NCBI RefSeq assembly: GCF_010731815.2
Contig: NZ_AP022593.1
Span: 5,952,001 to 6,016,000, forward strand
Origin: Mycolicibacterium arabiense
GTDB lineage: Bacteria > Actinomycetota > Actinomycetes > Mycobacteriales > Mycobacteriaceae
Reading direction: 5' to 3'
DNA length: 64,000 nucleotides
Part shown: positions 55,012 through 64,000 of the stretch, in pieces
How positions within the stretch are numbered: the first letter of the stretch is position 1
Layout of the letters: every line of letters begins with the position of its first letter
The notes under the pieces: model-generated
Databases searched by the model: none
What the model was told of the DNA's origin: nothing
The model's input: the letters and a program-made list of their open reading frames with translations, nothing else
Position numbers and translations under genes: made by a program

Positions 55012-55979
55012 ACGCCGCGGGACGGTTGGCCGCATTCGGTGCGGGGCTGGTGATGGCATTCGCGGCTGCGTACGGCGCCGCTGCGGCCGTCGCTCCTGAC
55101 ACCGCGGTGACCGCTTCGCTGAACCCCGGCGCGGATAGCCCTGGTGGTCGCGCCGCGACCACCGAGCAAGCGGCGCCGGTGTCCCTTCCGTCCGCCGATC
55201 CGCCAGGGTTGTCCCTCGCCCGAGATGGCTATGCGCTCAGCCCGGTACGGGCACCCGTCGCCCCTGGTGGTCGGGGAACGTTGAGCTTCGCCATCGTCGA
55301 TCCTGGTGGCGAGCCGCTGCTTGACTACGCGACCGTGCACGACAAGCAGCTGCATCTCATCGTCGTCCGTTCTGATGGCCAGCACTTCGCGCACGTACAC
55401 CCCGTCCTGGACCGCACCGCGGGCACGTGGTCGACGCCCTGGGCGTGGAACGCCGCGGGCTCTTACCGCGTGTTCGCCGACTTTCAGCCTGCCCGGGCAG
55501 GCAGCACGAAACTAACCCTCACCCGGACCGTGGAGGTGGCCGGCGTCTTCGCTCCGTCGCCCCGGGCCGCCACACGCATCATTGATGAGATCACCGACTA
55601 CACCGTAGAACTCGACGGTGCGCTCACCGCGGGCGTCTCGAAGCAGCTCACTGCGACGGTCACCCGGGACGGGGAGTCAGTGACGACATTGCAGCCCTAC
55701 CTGGGGGCCTATGGTCACCTCGTCGCGTTGCGTGAGGGAGACCTGGCCTATCTGCACGTGCACCCTGAGGGGGCTGGGCCGGTAGCGGGCCGCACTGGCG
55801 GGCCTGCGGTGTCATTCGCGGCGACCGCACCCACCGCCGGTCGCTACCTGCTCTACCTCGACTTCAAAGTCGATGACACCGTGCACACCGCCACGTTCGT
55901 CGTCGACGCCGCGCGCGGCGACACCGATCAGCCCGCGCCAGAGTCTTCGCGCGACGCCGGCCATGCCGGCGGGCACTGA
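55008..55979 (+). CDS. Secreted His-rich copper-associated protein
   Basis: 323 residues. Signal peptide about 1-28 (FGAGLVMAFAAAYGAAAAVA), then two beta-sandwich-like repeats. His clusters in HDKQLHLIVVRSDGQHFAHV and YGHLVALREGDLAYLHVHPE are the conserved feature of this actinobacterial family found in copZ-copA operons. The C-terminus ends GHAGGH. Probably binds copper outside the membrane. Overlaps copZ. Confidence 0.82.
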   Translation: MNAAGRLAAFGAGLVMAFAAAYGAAAAVAPDTAVTASLNPGADSPGGRAATTEQAAPVSLPSADPPGLSLARDGYALSPVRAPVAPGGRGTLSFAIVDPGGEPLLDYATVHDKQLHLIVVRSDGQHFAHVHPVLDRTAGTWSTPWAWNAAGSYRVFADFQPARAGSTKLTLTRTVEVAGVFAPSPRAATRIIDEITDYTVELDGALTAGVSKQLTATVTRDGESVTTLQPYLGAYGHLVALREGDLAYLHVHPEGAGPVAGRTGGPAVSFAATAPTAGRYLLYLDFKVDDTVHTATFVVDAARGDTDQPAPESSRDAGHAGGH

Positions 55980-56021
55980 AGACTTCCGCCTTACCCAGAG
56001 AATCGAAAGGCAGTGCCACGC

Positions 56022-58280
56022 ATGACGACATCGACAGCAGTGTCCGGCCCGAGCGTTGAATTACGCATCAGCGGGATGACCTGCGCGTCCTGCGCCAACC
56101 GCATCGAGCGCAAGCTCAACAAGATCGACGGTGTCGCCGCAACGGTCAACTACGCGACAGAGAAGGCCACCGTCACGGTGCCTGACGGATACGATCCGGC
56201 GCAACTGATCGCCGAGGTGAAGAACGCCGGCTACAGCGCCACGCTACCGACACCGGAGAAGCCCGCCCCCAGCCGGGAAACAGGCGAAACCGACGACCCC
56301 GACATGGCGTCGTTACGCCACCGGCTGATCGGTTCGGTGCTGTTGTCGGTGCCGGTCATCGCGATGGCGATGATCCCCGCAGCGCAGTTCACGTACTGGC
56401 AGTGGGCGTCGCTGGCGCTCGCTGCGCCGGTGATCGTCTGGGCGGCGTGGCCGTTCCACCGCGCCGCCTGGACCAACCTGCGTCACGGCACGGCGACGAT
56501 GGACACGCTCATCTCCCTGGGCACTTTGTCGGCGTTCCTGTGGTCGCTGTACGCGCTGTTCCTCGGGACCGCCGGCACCCCGGGAATGAAGCACCCCTTC
56601 GAACTGACGTTGGCACCGTCTCATGGCGCCGCCAACATCTACCTCGAGGTCGCAGCAGGTGTAACGACATTCATCCTGGCGGGACGGTATTTCGAGAAAC
56701 GGTCCAAACGGCAGGCCGGCGCGGCGCTGCGCGCCTTGTTGGAGCTGGGCGCCAAGGAGGTGTCGGTGCTGCGCGACGGCGCGGAAGCGAAGATCGCCGT
56801 CGACGACTTGGTGGTGGGCGACGAGTTCGTCGTGCGCCCGGGGGAGAAGATCGCCACCGACGGGGTGGTGACGTCGGGGACATCGGCGGTGGACGCGTCG
56901 ATGCTGACCGGCGAATCGGTACCCGTGGAGGTCGGTCCAGGTGACTCCGTGGTCGGTGCGACCGTCAACGCCGGCGGGCGACTGGTCGTGCGAGCCACCC
57001 GCGTCGGTTCGGACACCCAGTTGGCGCAGATGGCGCAACTGGTGGAGAACGCCCAAACAGGAAAAGCCGAAGTCCAGCGCTTAGCAGACCGCGTTTCCGG
57101 AGTCTTCGTACCGATCGTCCTCGCGATCGCGGTGATCACACTGGGCGCGTGGCTGGGCGCAGGGTTTCCGGTCGCGGCCGCCTTCACCGCCGCCGTTGCA
57201 GTCCTGGTGATCGCGTGCCCATGCGCGCTCGGTTTGGCCACGCCGACGGCACTGCTGGTCGGCACCGGTCGCGGGGCGCAAATGGGCGTCTTGATCAAGG
57301 GACCGGAAGTGCTGGAGTCCACCCGCAAGGTCGACACTGTGGTGCTGGACAAGACCGGCACCGTCACCACCGGCAAGATGACCCTGGTCGATGTCATCAC
57401 TGCCGCGGGGACCGAACGCGCAGACCTGCTCCGGCTAGCCGGAGCATTGGAGAACGCTTCGGAACACCCGATCGCCCAGGCCATCGCGACCGCCGCGACC
57501 GAAGAACTCGGGACGCTGCCCACCCTGAGGATTTCGCCAATGTCGAAGGCAAGGTGTACAGGGCGTCGTCGACGGCCACGCCGTCGTCGTGGGACGCCAA
57601 TCTCTGCTCGCCGACTGGTCCCAACACTTGAGCCCGGAGTTGGTGCAGGCGAAAGAAGCGGCTGAAGCGCAGGGAAGACGGTGGTCGCCGCCGGCTGGGA
57701 CGGTCAGGTTCGCGGTGTGCTCGTCGTCGCAGACACCGTGAAACCCACTAGCGCGCAGGCTATCTCACAGATGCGTCAGATGGGTCTGACCCCCGTGCTG
57801 CTCACCGGTGACAACGAAGCCGTTGCGAGGCAGATTGCCGCCGAGGTCGGCATCGACACCGTGATCGCCGAGGTGATGCCGAAGGACAAAGTCGACGTCA
57901 TCGTCCGGCTGCAATCCGAGGGCAAGACCGTGGCGATGATCGGCGATGGCGTCAACGATGCGCCCGCCCTCGCCCAAGCCGACCTCGGCTTGGCGATGGG
58001 TACCGGAACTGACGTGGCGATCGAGGCCTCCGACATCACCCTGGTGCGCGGCGATCTGCGCAGCGCCGTTGACGCGATCCGGCTATCCCGCAGAACGTTG
58101 TCGACGATCAAGACGAACCTGTTCTGGGCGTTCGCCTACAACGTCGCCGCCATACCGGTCGCAGCCCTGGGCATGCTCAACCCGATGCTCGCCGGCGCGG
58201 CAATGGCGTTCTCCAGCGTCTTCGTCGTGGGCAACAGCCTCCGACTGCGCGGCTTCAAATCCACAGCCTCTGCCCACTAA
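56022..58280 (+). pseudogene. copA: CopA-type Cu(I) ATPase (P1B-1), interrupted by frameshifts
   Basis: From ATG 56022 the first frame gives an HMA domain ([20 protein letters not shown]), then membrane helices, [26 protein letters not shown] in helix 6, [11 protein letters not shown] and the SEHPIAQAI nucleotide-binding motif. It loses frame near 57527. In other frames the expected sequence continues EDFANVEGK, then [20 protein letters not shown], and from 57681 VVAAGWDGQVRGVLVVADT to GDGVNDAPALAQADLG and the end at 58280. At least three indels (near 57527, 57556, 57675) lie within 150 bases. All domains are otherwise complete, so the gene is either recently broken or affected by sequence errors. 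Confidence 0.85.
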
Positions 58281-58303
58281 CCCCCCTGCACTAAGGAGAC
58301 CCC

Positions 58304-58579
58304 ATGTCCGGCAACGAGAATGCGACGTCGAGCTGCTGCTGCAGCGGCTCACCACAAGACCTCGGCACGACGGTCATCAATCCCGCGCCCACCAACCTCC
58401 TCGAACCCGCAACGGACGAGACGACATGCCCGGTCATGCCCGGCACGCCAGTGGACAAGGTGGCCGCCGAAGCCGCAGGCCTGTTCCGCGATTACCGCGG
58501 TCGGCGGTACTGGTTGTGCTGCAAAGGATGTGGACCGCGGTTCGACCGTGATCCCGACAAGTACGCCGGCGTGGCCTGA
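58304..58579 (+). CDS. Small YHS-domain protein with CCC motif
   Basis: 91 residues from ATG 58304 with AAGGAG 5 bases upstream. N-terminus NATSSCCCSGSP, then a YHS-type domain: TTCPVMPGTPVDKVAAEAAG, DYRGRRYWLCCKGCGPRFDR. The Cys set (TCPVM, CCKGC) fits a metal-binding treble-clef-like fold. Usually encoded between copA and copB-type genes in mycobacterial copper clusters, as here. Confidence 0.82.
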   Translation: MSGNENATSSCCCSGSPQDLGTTVINPAPTNLLEPATDETTCPVMPGTPVDKVAAEAAGLFRDYRGRRYWLCCKGCGPRFDRDPDKYAGVA

Positions 58580-58780
58580 CCGCATTCGTCATGACGCCAC
58601 CGTCTTCGGGACGCTGCCGCCGCAGGACCGGCCGACGACGCCAAACGCACTGAAGAGTCCAGATTGACCGACTCTGGCGGCCATGACGCGTGACAGCGGT
58701 GCATCTCGACGCAGTTGCGTCGGCCCTCCGATCGCTGCTCACACGTTCGAACCGACACATGAGTCTTCCAAGGAGCGAAA

Positions 58781-60911
58781 ATGACACATCACGACGAGCA
58801 CGCGGTGGCGGCGTCTCACGGCGGCGCGCACCGGACCACGAAGGCCGCGGCGGAGACGGACGACGCCCCGAACACCAAACGAGCACCGGCCACGACGGCC
58901 ATGCTGGACACGGGGGCCATGCCGGCCACGGCGGCGATCACGTCGCTGTGTTCCGGAGGCTCTTCTGGATCAACGTGATCATAGCCGTCCCGGTCATCGT
59001 GTTCTCGACCATGTTCGCAATGCTGCTCGGCTACGAAGTACCCGGCTTTCCCGGCGCCCGCTGGATCGCGCCGTTGCTCGGCACGGTCATGTACGTCGTC
59101 GGTGGTCGCCCTTTCCTCACCGGTGCCGTCAGCGAAATCCGGTCTCGCAAGCCGGGAATGATGCTGCTCATCGGGCTGGCCATCACCGTCGCATTCTTCG
59201 CCTCCTGGGGCGCGAGCCTGGGCCTGCTCCACCACGAACTGGAGTTCTGGTGGGAACTGGCGCTGCTGATCGTGATCATGCTGCTCGGCCACTGGGTCGA
59301 GATGCGTTCCCTCGCCCAAACCACCTCCGCACTGGACTCCCTGGCCGCCCTGCTTCCCGACGAGGCCGAGAAAGTCGACGGCGACCGCATCATCACCGTC
59401 TCACCCGCCGACCTGCACGTCGGGGATCTGGTGGTCGTCCGACCCGGCGGCAGCGTCCCCGCCGACGGCAGAATCATCGACGGACGCGCGGACATGGACG
59501 AGTCGATGGTGACCGGTGAATCACGATCGGTGGCCCGTGGTCTCGGGGACGCGGTGACGGCCGGAACTGTCGCCACAGATTCTGGGCTGCGGGTCGAAAT
59601 CACCGCCACGGGCGACGATACCGCGCTGGCGGGCATCCAGCGCTTGGTCACCGAGGCGCGTAACTCGTCCTCGCGAGCCCAGCGCCTCGCCGACCGGGCG
59701 GCCGGCTGGCTGTTCTGGTTCGCCTTGGGGACCGCCGCAATCACCGCCGCGGCGTGGTCGATCGTCGGAGACCCCGACGCCTCGGTCGTCCGGGCGATCA
59801 CCGTGCTCGTCATCGCATGCCCCCATGCGTTGGGATTGGCGATACCACTGGTGGTGTCAATCGCGACCGAACGTGCCGCGCGGGGAGGTGTGCTGATCAA
59901 GGATCGCCTGGCACTAGAAGGAATGCGCACCGTCGACGCCGTCCTCTTCGACAAAACCGGCACCCTGACCAAGGGTGAACCGACGGTGACCGCCATCGAG
60001 GCCAGCGGCGACCTCGACGATGACACCGTGCTCGCCCTGGCGGCCGCCGCCGAGGCCGACAGTGAACACCCCCTGGCACGGGCAATCGTGAGAGCCGCCA
60101 TGGAGCGCGCACTCAGTGTGCCTCGCGCCAGTGGCTTTCGTCGTCTCCGGCGGTCGGTGTGACTGCCATCGTCGAGGGGCACGAGATCCGGGTGGGCGGC
60201 CCCCGCTTACTCGAGGAGATCGGCGGACAAGAGGTCGACACTGCCACCGCGTGGCGTGAGGAGGGCGCCATCATCTTGCACGTCGTCCGCGACGGCGCTG
60301 TGCTCGGCGGCCTGCGCTTGGCAGACGAAATCCGCCCCGAATCGCGGGAAGCGGTCGCCGCCCTGCACAAGCTCGGCGTCGAGGTGGTCATGATTACCGG
60401 TGACGCCGAGGCGGTCGCCCAGGCCGTGGGCCGCGAACTCGGCATTGATCGGGTGTTTGCCGGCGTGCGCCCGGAGGACAAGGCGTCGAAGGTCTCGGCT
60501 CTGCAGCACGAGGGCAAGAAGGTCGCCATGGTCGGCGACGGTGTCAATGATGCCCCCGCGTTGGCGCAGGCCGACGTTGGCATCGCGATCGGCGCGGGTA
60601 CCGACGTAGCGATCGCCTCTGCCGGTGTAATCCTGGCCAGTTCCGACCCGCGATCGGTGCTGTCGGTGATCGAGCTGTCCCGGGCGAGCTACCGGAAGAT
60701 GAAGCAGAACCTGTGGTGGGGCGCCGGATACAACCTCGTCGCAGTGCCATTGGCTGCGGGTGTCCTCGCACCGATCGGGTTCGTGCTGCCGATGTCAGTT
60801 GGCGCGATTCTGATGTCCTTGTCGACGATCGTCGTGGCTCTCAATGCGCAAGTGTTGCGCCGCCTCGACCTCAGTCCTGAGGCGAGCACGCGCGCAGTTC
60901 TTGATCATTAG
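58781..60911 (+). pseudogene. CopB-type copper ATPase (P1B-3, CPH motif), interrupted by frameshifts
   Basis: ATG 58781 has AAGGAGCGAAA upstream and begins MTHHDEHAVAASHGGAH. A frame change before about 58880 is needed to reach the His-rich GHDGHAGHGGHAGHGGDHVA and helix 1. The main frame then carries TGES, the CPH motif in VIACPHALGLAIP, and DKTGTLTKGEP to about 60130. A further frame change near 60135 leads into VTAIVEGHEIRVGGPRLLEE, GDGVNDAPALAQ and the end at 60911. CPH marks subgroup P1B-3 (Cu2+/Ag+). All functional segments are present but split over three frames. Confidence 0.85.
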
Positions 60912-61154
60912 GACTGCGGAAGGCGAAGCTTTTCCGTGGTGCGCTGCGAATGGCAGGCCGCTTGCACGGTCGGGTTGAGGTTGGCGATAAGCGTCCCTAG
61001 ACGTTGACTACTCGGCCTGACCGACGACGTACCCTGTGAGCGTTGATCTTTCGAGACGGGCCGACCGGATACCAACGGAGTAACTGTTCGATCGTCAAGG
61101 GGCCCCGAACAAGCGCAGAGATCGATTGTTCACTCGCTGTGATCATGATCGCTA

Positions 61155-61940
61155 TCACCGTCTTGCGCAGGTACCGCGGGCGAAGCCGGGGCTTCTGCCG
61201 GCCCGCACCGCCGACTGGCCGGCGGGCTCGTTCACTGGCGGCGGGACGGCCGAATCATGGTTGCTCTCAGGGTCATGGGGCTCCTGAGCGCTGGAGTCGT
61301 GCTGATTGGCCTGTTCAGACTCAGCCTCATTGGCTTGTTGGTCGCTCTGTGCATCGTCGGGGGCGGTCCCGTGGTGCTCGCTTTGCGCGTCCCCGGGGGC
61401 TGTCCCGTGATGACCACCATCGGCGCTCGCTGGCGCGTCGTGGCCATGCCGCAGGCCCGAGGCAACGCCCACTGTCGACGCCAGCGCAACGATGCCGACC
61501 GCGCTCATGAGCACCGATGCGCTAAAGAACACCGGTACCGGCTCTCCCTGTAGGCCGCGGTACCACACCCAGCTGGCGCCCATCACGACGTAAATTTGAA
61601 GTAGAAGCGCGCAGAGGTCCGCGGCTTGGACCAATTCCGCTTCTCCGGCGTTGGGACCGAACGGGGCTCCCGCGGTCCTAGATAACGCCCAGAGTGCGAT
61701 GGCTCCAATGTTGAACACAATGCCAACAGCAAGCACAGGGGTCGTGGTTCGGGAGAGAATGAGCCGCGCCCAGAGCAATTGGAAGAGTGCGAGCGATGCG
61801 AAGAAGACGCCTGCTGGCATCCACTCCTGCCAGTGGTTCGGCACGACGGCGAAGTGAATTACTGACGCGCCGATCGAGGCGAGCGCGGCGAGCCGAGCGG
61901 CCAGCCTGCTGTCAGTCTTCCTCGCTGTTCTGGGTGCCAC
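61155..61940 (-). CDS. Membrane protein with a His-rich repeat tail
   Basis: 261 residues from GTG 61940; the frame is open to 62087 but the upstream part is not protein-like. Four membrane helices in the first 170 residues (AALASIGASVIHFAVVPNHW, AGVFFASLALFQLLWARLIL, LAVGIVFNIGAIALWALSRT, plus SVLMSAVGIVALASTVGVAS). The C-terminal ~75 residues hold two HHGTAP(G/D)DAQS repeats and many His/Asp/Gln. IHFAVVPNHWQEW at the start is a recurring pattern in actinobacterial membrane proteins of unknown function. The tail could buffer Cu, Ni or Zn. It lies between the copper and arsenic operons. Confidence 0.65.
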   Translation of the reverse strand: MAPRTARKTDSRLAARLAALASIGASVIHFAVVPNHWQEWMPAGVFFASLALFQLLWARLILSRTTTPVLAVGIVFNIGAIALWALSRTAGAPFGPNAGEAELVQAADLCALLLQIYVVMGASWVWYRGLQGEPVPVFFSASVLMSAVGIVALASTVGVASGLRHGHDAPASADGGHHGTAPGDAQSEHHGTAPDDAQSDQQANEAESEQANQHDSSAQEPHDPESNHDSAVPPPVNEPAGQSAVRAGRSPGFARGTCARR

Positions 61941-62189
61941 GGAACCAGGATGGCAGCGCGACCACCGGTAGTCGTTGAGTGACGCCACATTTAGACCCGA
62001 CCGAGATGCATCCGTCACCGATGCCACGGACCGCGCAGGCGGTGGCGACGGCGCCACGCGCGAATGCCGCATCACGGCAGAGGGCAAAGCTCACTGATTC
62101 TGGACAGTGGCGTCTGCGGCGGCTTCGTTTCCCTTTCGAAAATTCATCGTCTGTTCGTTTGCGCGTTGATTCGATCACTGTCAATATCG

Positions 62190-62551
62190 ATGCATGTCGA
62201 TTCCGGAGAGCGGGCGGACCGCTGCTGTGCCACGCCGCCACTGCTGCGCGAGCCACTGACTGAACTGGCCGCCGCCGAGATGGCGACGAAGCTGAAGGCA
62301 CTGGCCGACCCGGTGCGGTTGCGGCTCTTCAGCGCGATCGCCAGCCGGCGGCGGGCGTGCGTCTGCGACATCTCCGGCGGTATCGACGTTTCGCAGCCAC
62401 GGTGTCGCATCACCTCAAGGTGCTGCGCGCCGCCTGCCTGACCTCTGAGCGCCGGGCATCGTGGGTGTACTACGCCGTCGTCCCGGAGGCGTTGCAGATC
62501 GCGGCGCTGCTGGATCTCGACAGTCCCGCGCTGGCAGGGGTGACGGCATGA
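62190..62551 (+). pseudogene. arsR: ArsR-family arsenic regulator, frameshifted
   Basis: ATG 62190 begins MHVDSGERADRCCATPPLLR. Then MATKLKALADPVRLRLFSAI and RRACVCDISGGIDVSQP: the CVCD motif is the arsenite site of classic ArsR proteins. One base is missing near 62397. The next frame gives the recognition helix TVSHHLKVLRAACLTSERRA and WVYYAVVPEALQIAALLDLD to the stop at 62551, overlapping the acr3 start. It lacks function as read. Confidence 0.75.
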
Positions 62552-63624
62552 CGGACACCGTGGCGACTTCCTCGACGCCGGTGAACTGTCCACCCTCGAC
62601 CGGTTCCTGCCGGTGTGGATCCGCCGCCGGCTGCTGCTCGGACGATGGGTGCCGGGCATGAACGCGGCGCTCGACGGCGTACAGATCGACGGCATCTCGT
62701 TGCCGATCGCCCGGCTTGCTGATCATGATGTACCCGGTGTTGGCTGGTCCTACGACCGCCTCGACACCGTGACCGGGGACCGCAAGCTCCTGCTGAGTTC
62801 TCTGTTCTTGAACTGGGTGTTCGGGCCGGCGTTGATGTTCGCGCTGGCGTGGCTGATGCTGCCCGACCTGCCCGAATACCCGTACCGGGCTGATCATCGT
62901 GGGCCTGGCCCGCTGTATCGCCATGGTCATCATCTGGAACGACCTGGCCTGCGGCGATCGTGAGGCCGCCGCGGTGCTGGTCGCGCTGAACTCGATCTTC
63001 CAGGTCGTCATGTTCGCCGTCCTGGGGTGGTTCTACCTGTCGGTCCTGCCCGGCTGGCTCGGCCTGGAGCAGACCACCATCGACACCTCGCCGTGGCAGA
63101 TCGCCAAATCGGTGCTCATCTTCCTGGGCATCCCGCTGCTGGCGGGCTATCTGTCGCGCCGGCTCGGCGAAGGCCAAGGGCCGCGACTGGTACGAATCGA
63201 AGTTCCTGCCCCGGATCGGCCCGTGGGCGCTCTACGGGCTGCTGTTCACCATCGTCATTCTCTTTGCGCTGCAGGAGATCAGATCACCAGCAGACCCTCG
63301 ACGTCGTCCGCATCGCGCTACCGCTGCTGGTGTACTTCAATGTGGGGCGGCGGCTACTTGCTCGGTGCGGTCATCGGGCTGGGGTATGAGCGCACCACCA
63401 CGCTTGCCTTCACTGCTGCGGGCAACAACTTCGAGATCGCCGTCGCCATCGCAACTTACGGAGCTACTTCGGGCCAGGCGCTCGCGGGTCGTCGGCCCAC
63501 TGATCGAGTGCCCGTGCTGGTCGCCCTGGTCTACGTCTCGCTGGCGCTGCGCCGCCGCTTCGCCGACCACACCTCTGTGCCGGCGTCAGCAGCCGACCGG
63601 CCATCCGCGACGAAGGTCCTGACC
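62548..63624 (+). pseudogene. acr3: ACR3-type arsenite exporter, multiply frameshifted
   Basis: Recognisable pieces in order, in changing frames: STLDRFLPVWI-like start, LLLGRWVPGMNAALDGVQID, YDRLDTVTGDRKLLLSSLFL, ARCIAMVIIWNDLACGDREA with the conserved Cys of ACR3, SPWQIAKSVLIFLGIPLLAG, GGGYLLGAVIGLGYERTTTL, TAAGNNFEIAVAIATYGATS, and ALVYVSLALRRRFADH. At least five indels separate them. In M. tuberculosis ACR3 and ArsC are one fused polypeptide (Rv2643). Here the last frame also reads on toward ArsC, though an ATG and N-terminal helical domain suggest a separate ArsC. Confidence 0.75.
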
Positions 63625-64000
63625 ATGAACGACAGCCCATCTGCCCTGCGCCCCACCGCGACCTTTCCATAGATCAACAACACGCCCTGAAGACCGCGGC
63701 CACCTGGAGCGCGACTTCGCAGACAGTTTCGGCGTCGAGACGATCGCACACTTCCTACGACCAGTTCGCCGGGCGCGCCACCGTTTCCAACTTCCTGCCC
63801 TGCTGTCAGACGATTCGCGCGCCAACGCCTGCACGCCTTGGCCCGAGTCGAAGGCAAGATCACCGACGGAAAGCCCACGGTGCTGTTCCTGTGCACCCAC
63901 AACGCCGGTCGTTCCCAAATGGCGCTGGGCTTCTTCACCCACTTCGCCGGTGACGACGCGGTGGCCTGGTCGGGTGGCTCCGAGCCCGGTGACCGCATCA
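63625..64000 (+). pseudogene. arsC: Arsenate reductase (low-molecular-weight phosphatase type), frameshifted and cut by the window edge
   Basis: ATG 63625 reads MNDSPSALRPTAT, loses frame, then pieces SIDQQHALKTAAT, ERDFADSFGVETIAHFL and YDQFAGRATVSNFLP belong to the three-helix N-terminal domain common in actinobacterial ArsC. The catalytic P-loop follows as VLFLCTHNAGRSQMALGFF. At least three indels precede it. The gene continues beyond 64000, so its C-terminal catalytic Asp is not seen. Confidence 0.7.

Overview
The window is GC-rich actinobacterial DNA, almost certainly from a Mycobacterium/Mycolicibacterium plasmid or other conjugative element. Mycobacterial signs are an MPT63-family secreted protein, cytochrome oxidase subunits CtaD and CtaE of the mycobacterial type, lipoprotein L,D-transpeptidases built like LdtMt2, RipA-like NlpC/P60 endopeptidases, and a CmtR-CtpG-like pair. 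The mobile sign is a MobF (TrwC/TraA) relaxase running off the left edge, next to a small DNA-binding protein and an HNH endonuclease. I see no rRNA, tRNA, CRISPR array or intact insertion sequence.

Layout. 1-3.9 kb: relaxase, accessory protein, decayed genes. 3.9-32.5 kb: an envelope/redox block holding ctaE, ctaD, CtaG and a CopD-CtaG fusion, a CcsA-type cytochrome c maturation protein, TlpA-like and DsbA-like thioredoxins, three L,D-transpeptidases, NlpC/P60 and M23 peptidoglycan hydrolases, two DUF305 lipoproteins, an OafA-like acyltransferase, a P1B-4-type metal ATPase with a frameshifted nucleotidyl cyclase-YHS gene, and CbtA. 32.5-34.5 kb: a two-component system. 35.4-42.5 kb: two BlaI/M56 pairs around an MPT63 protein with a Cys/Met-rich tail and several decayed small membrane-protein genes. 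42.9-46.4 kb: a compact CmtR-CtpG-LspA-CadD operon. 46.5-49.4 kb: a persulfide module (MBL-rhodanese, TauE, CstR-like). 49.5-54.2 kb: fatty-acid hydroxylase, AraC regulator, NlpC/P60, atypical response regulator, methyltransferase. 54.7-61 kb: a copper operon (CsoR-type palindromes, CopZ, a secreted His-rich protein, CopA, YHS protein, CopB). 62.2-64 kb: an arsenic operon (ArsR, ACR3, ArsC) cut by the right edge.

The most interesting theme is a candidate regulon. Three BlaI repressor/M56 protease pairs lie in the window. Short palindromes built from TACGTAG/CTACGTA or TACTAT/ATAGTA half-sites lie upstream of most of the envelope, oxidase and thiol-redox genes and of two BlaI genes. My inference is that a mobile element carries a BlaI-M56-controlled programme coupling cell-wall cross-linking and hydrolysis, terminal oxidase and haem/copper assembly, and metal handling.

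Many genes, clustered at 39-41 kb and 56-64 kb (copA, copB, arsR, acr3, arsC), contain single-base frameshifts. This is either real decay or base-level sequence error; the sequence alone cannot separate the two. Starts given below were chosen from ribosome binding sites and family alignment from memory, not from searches.
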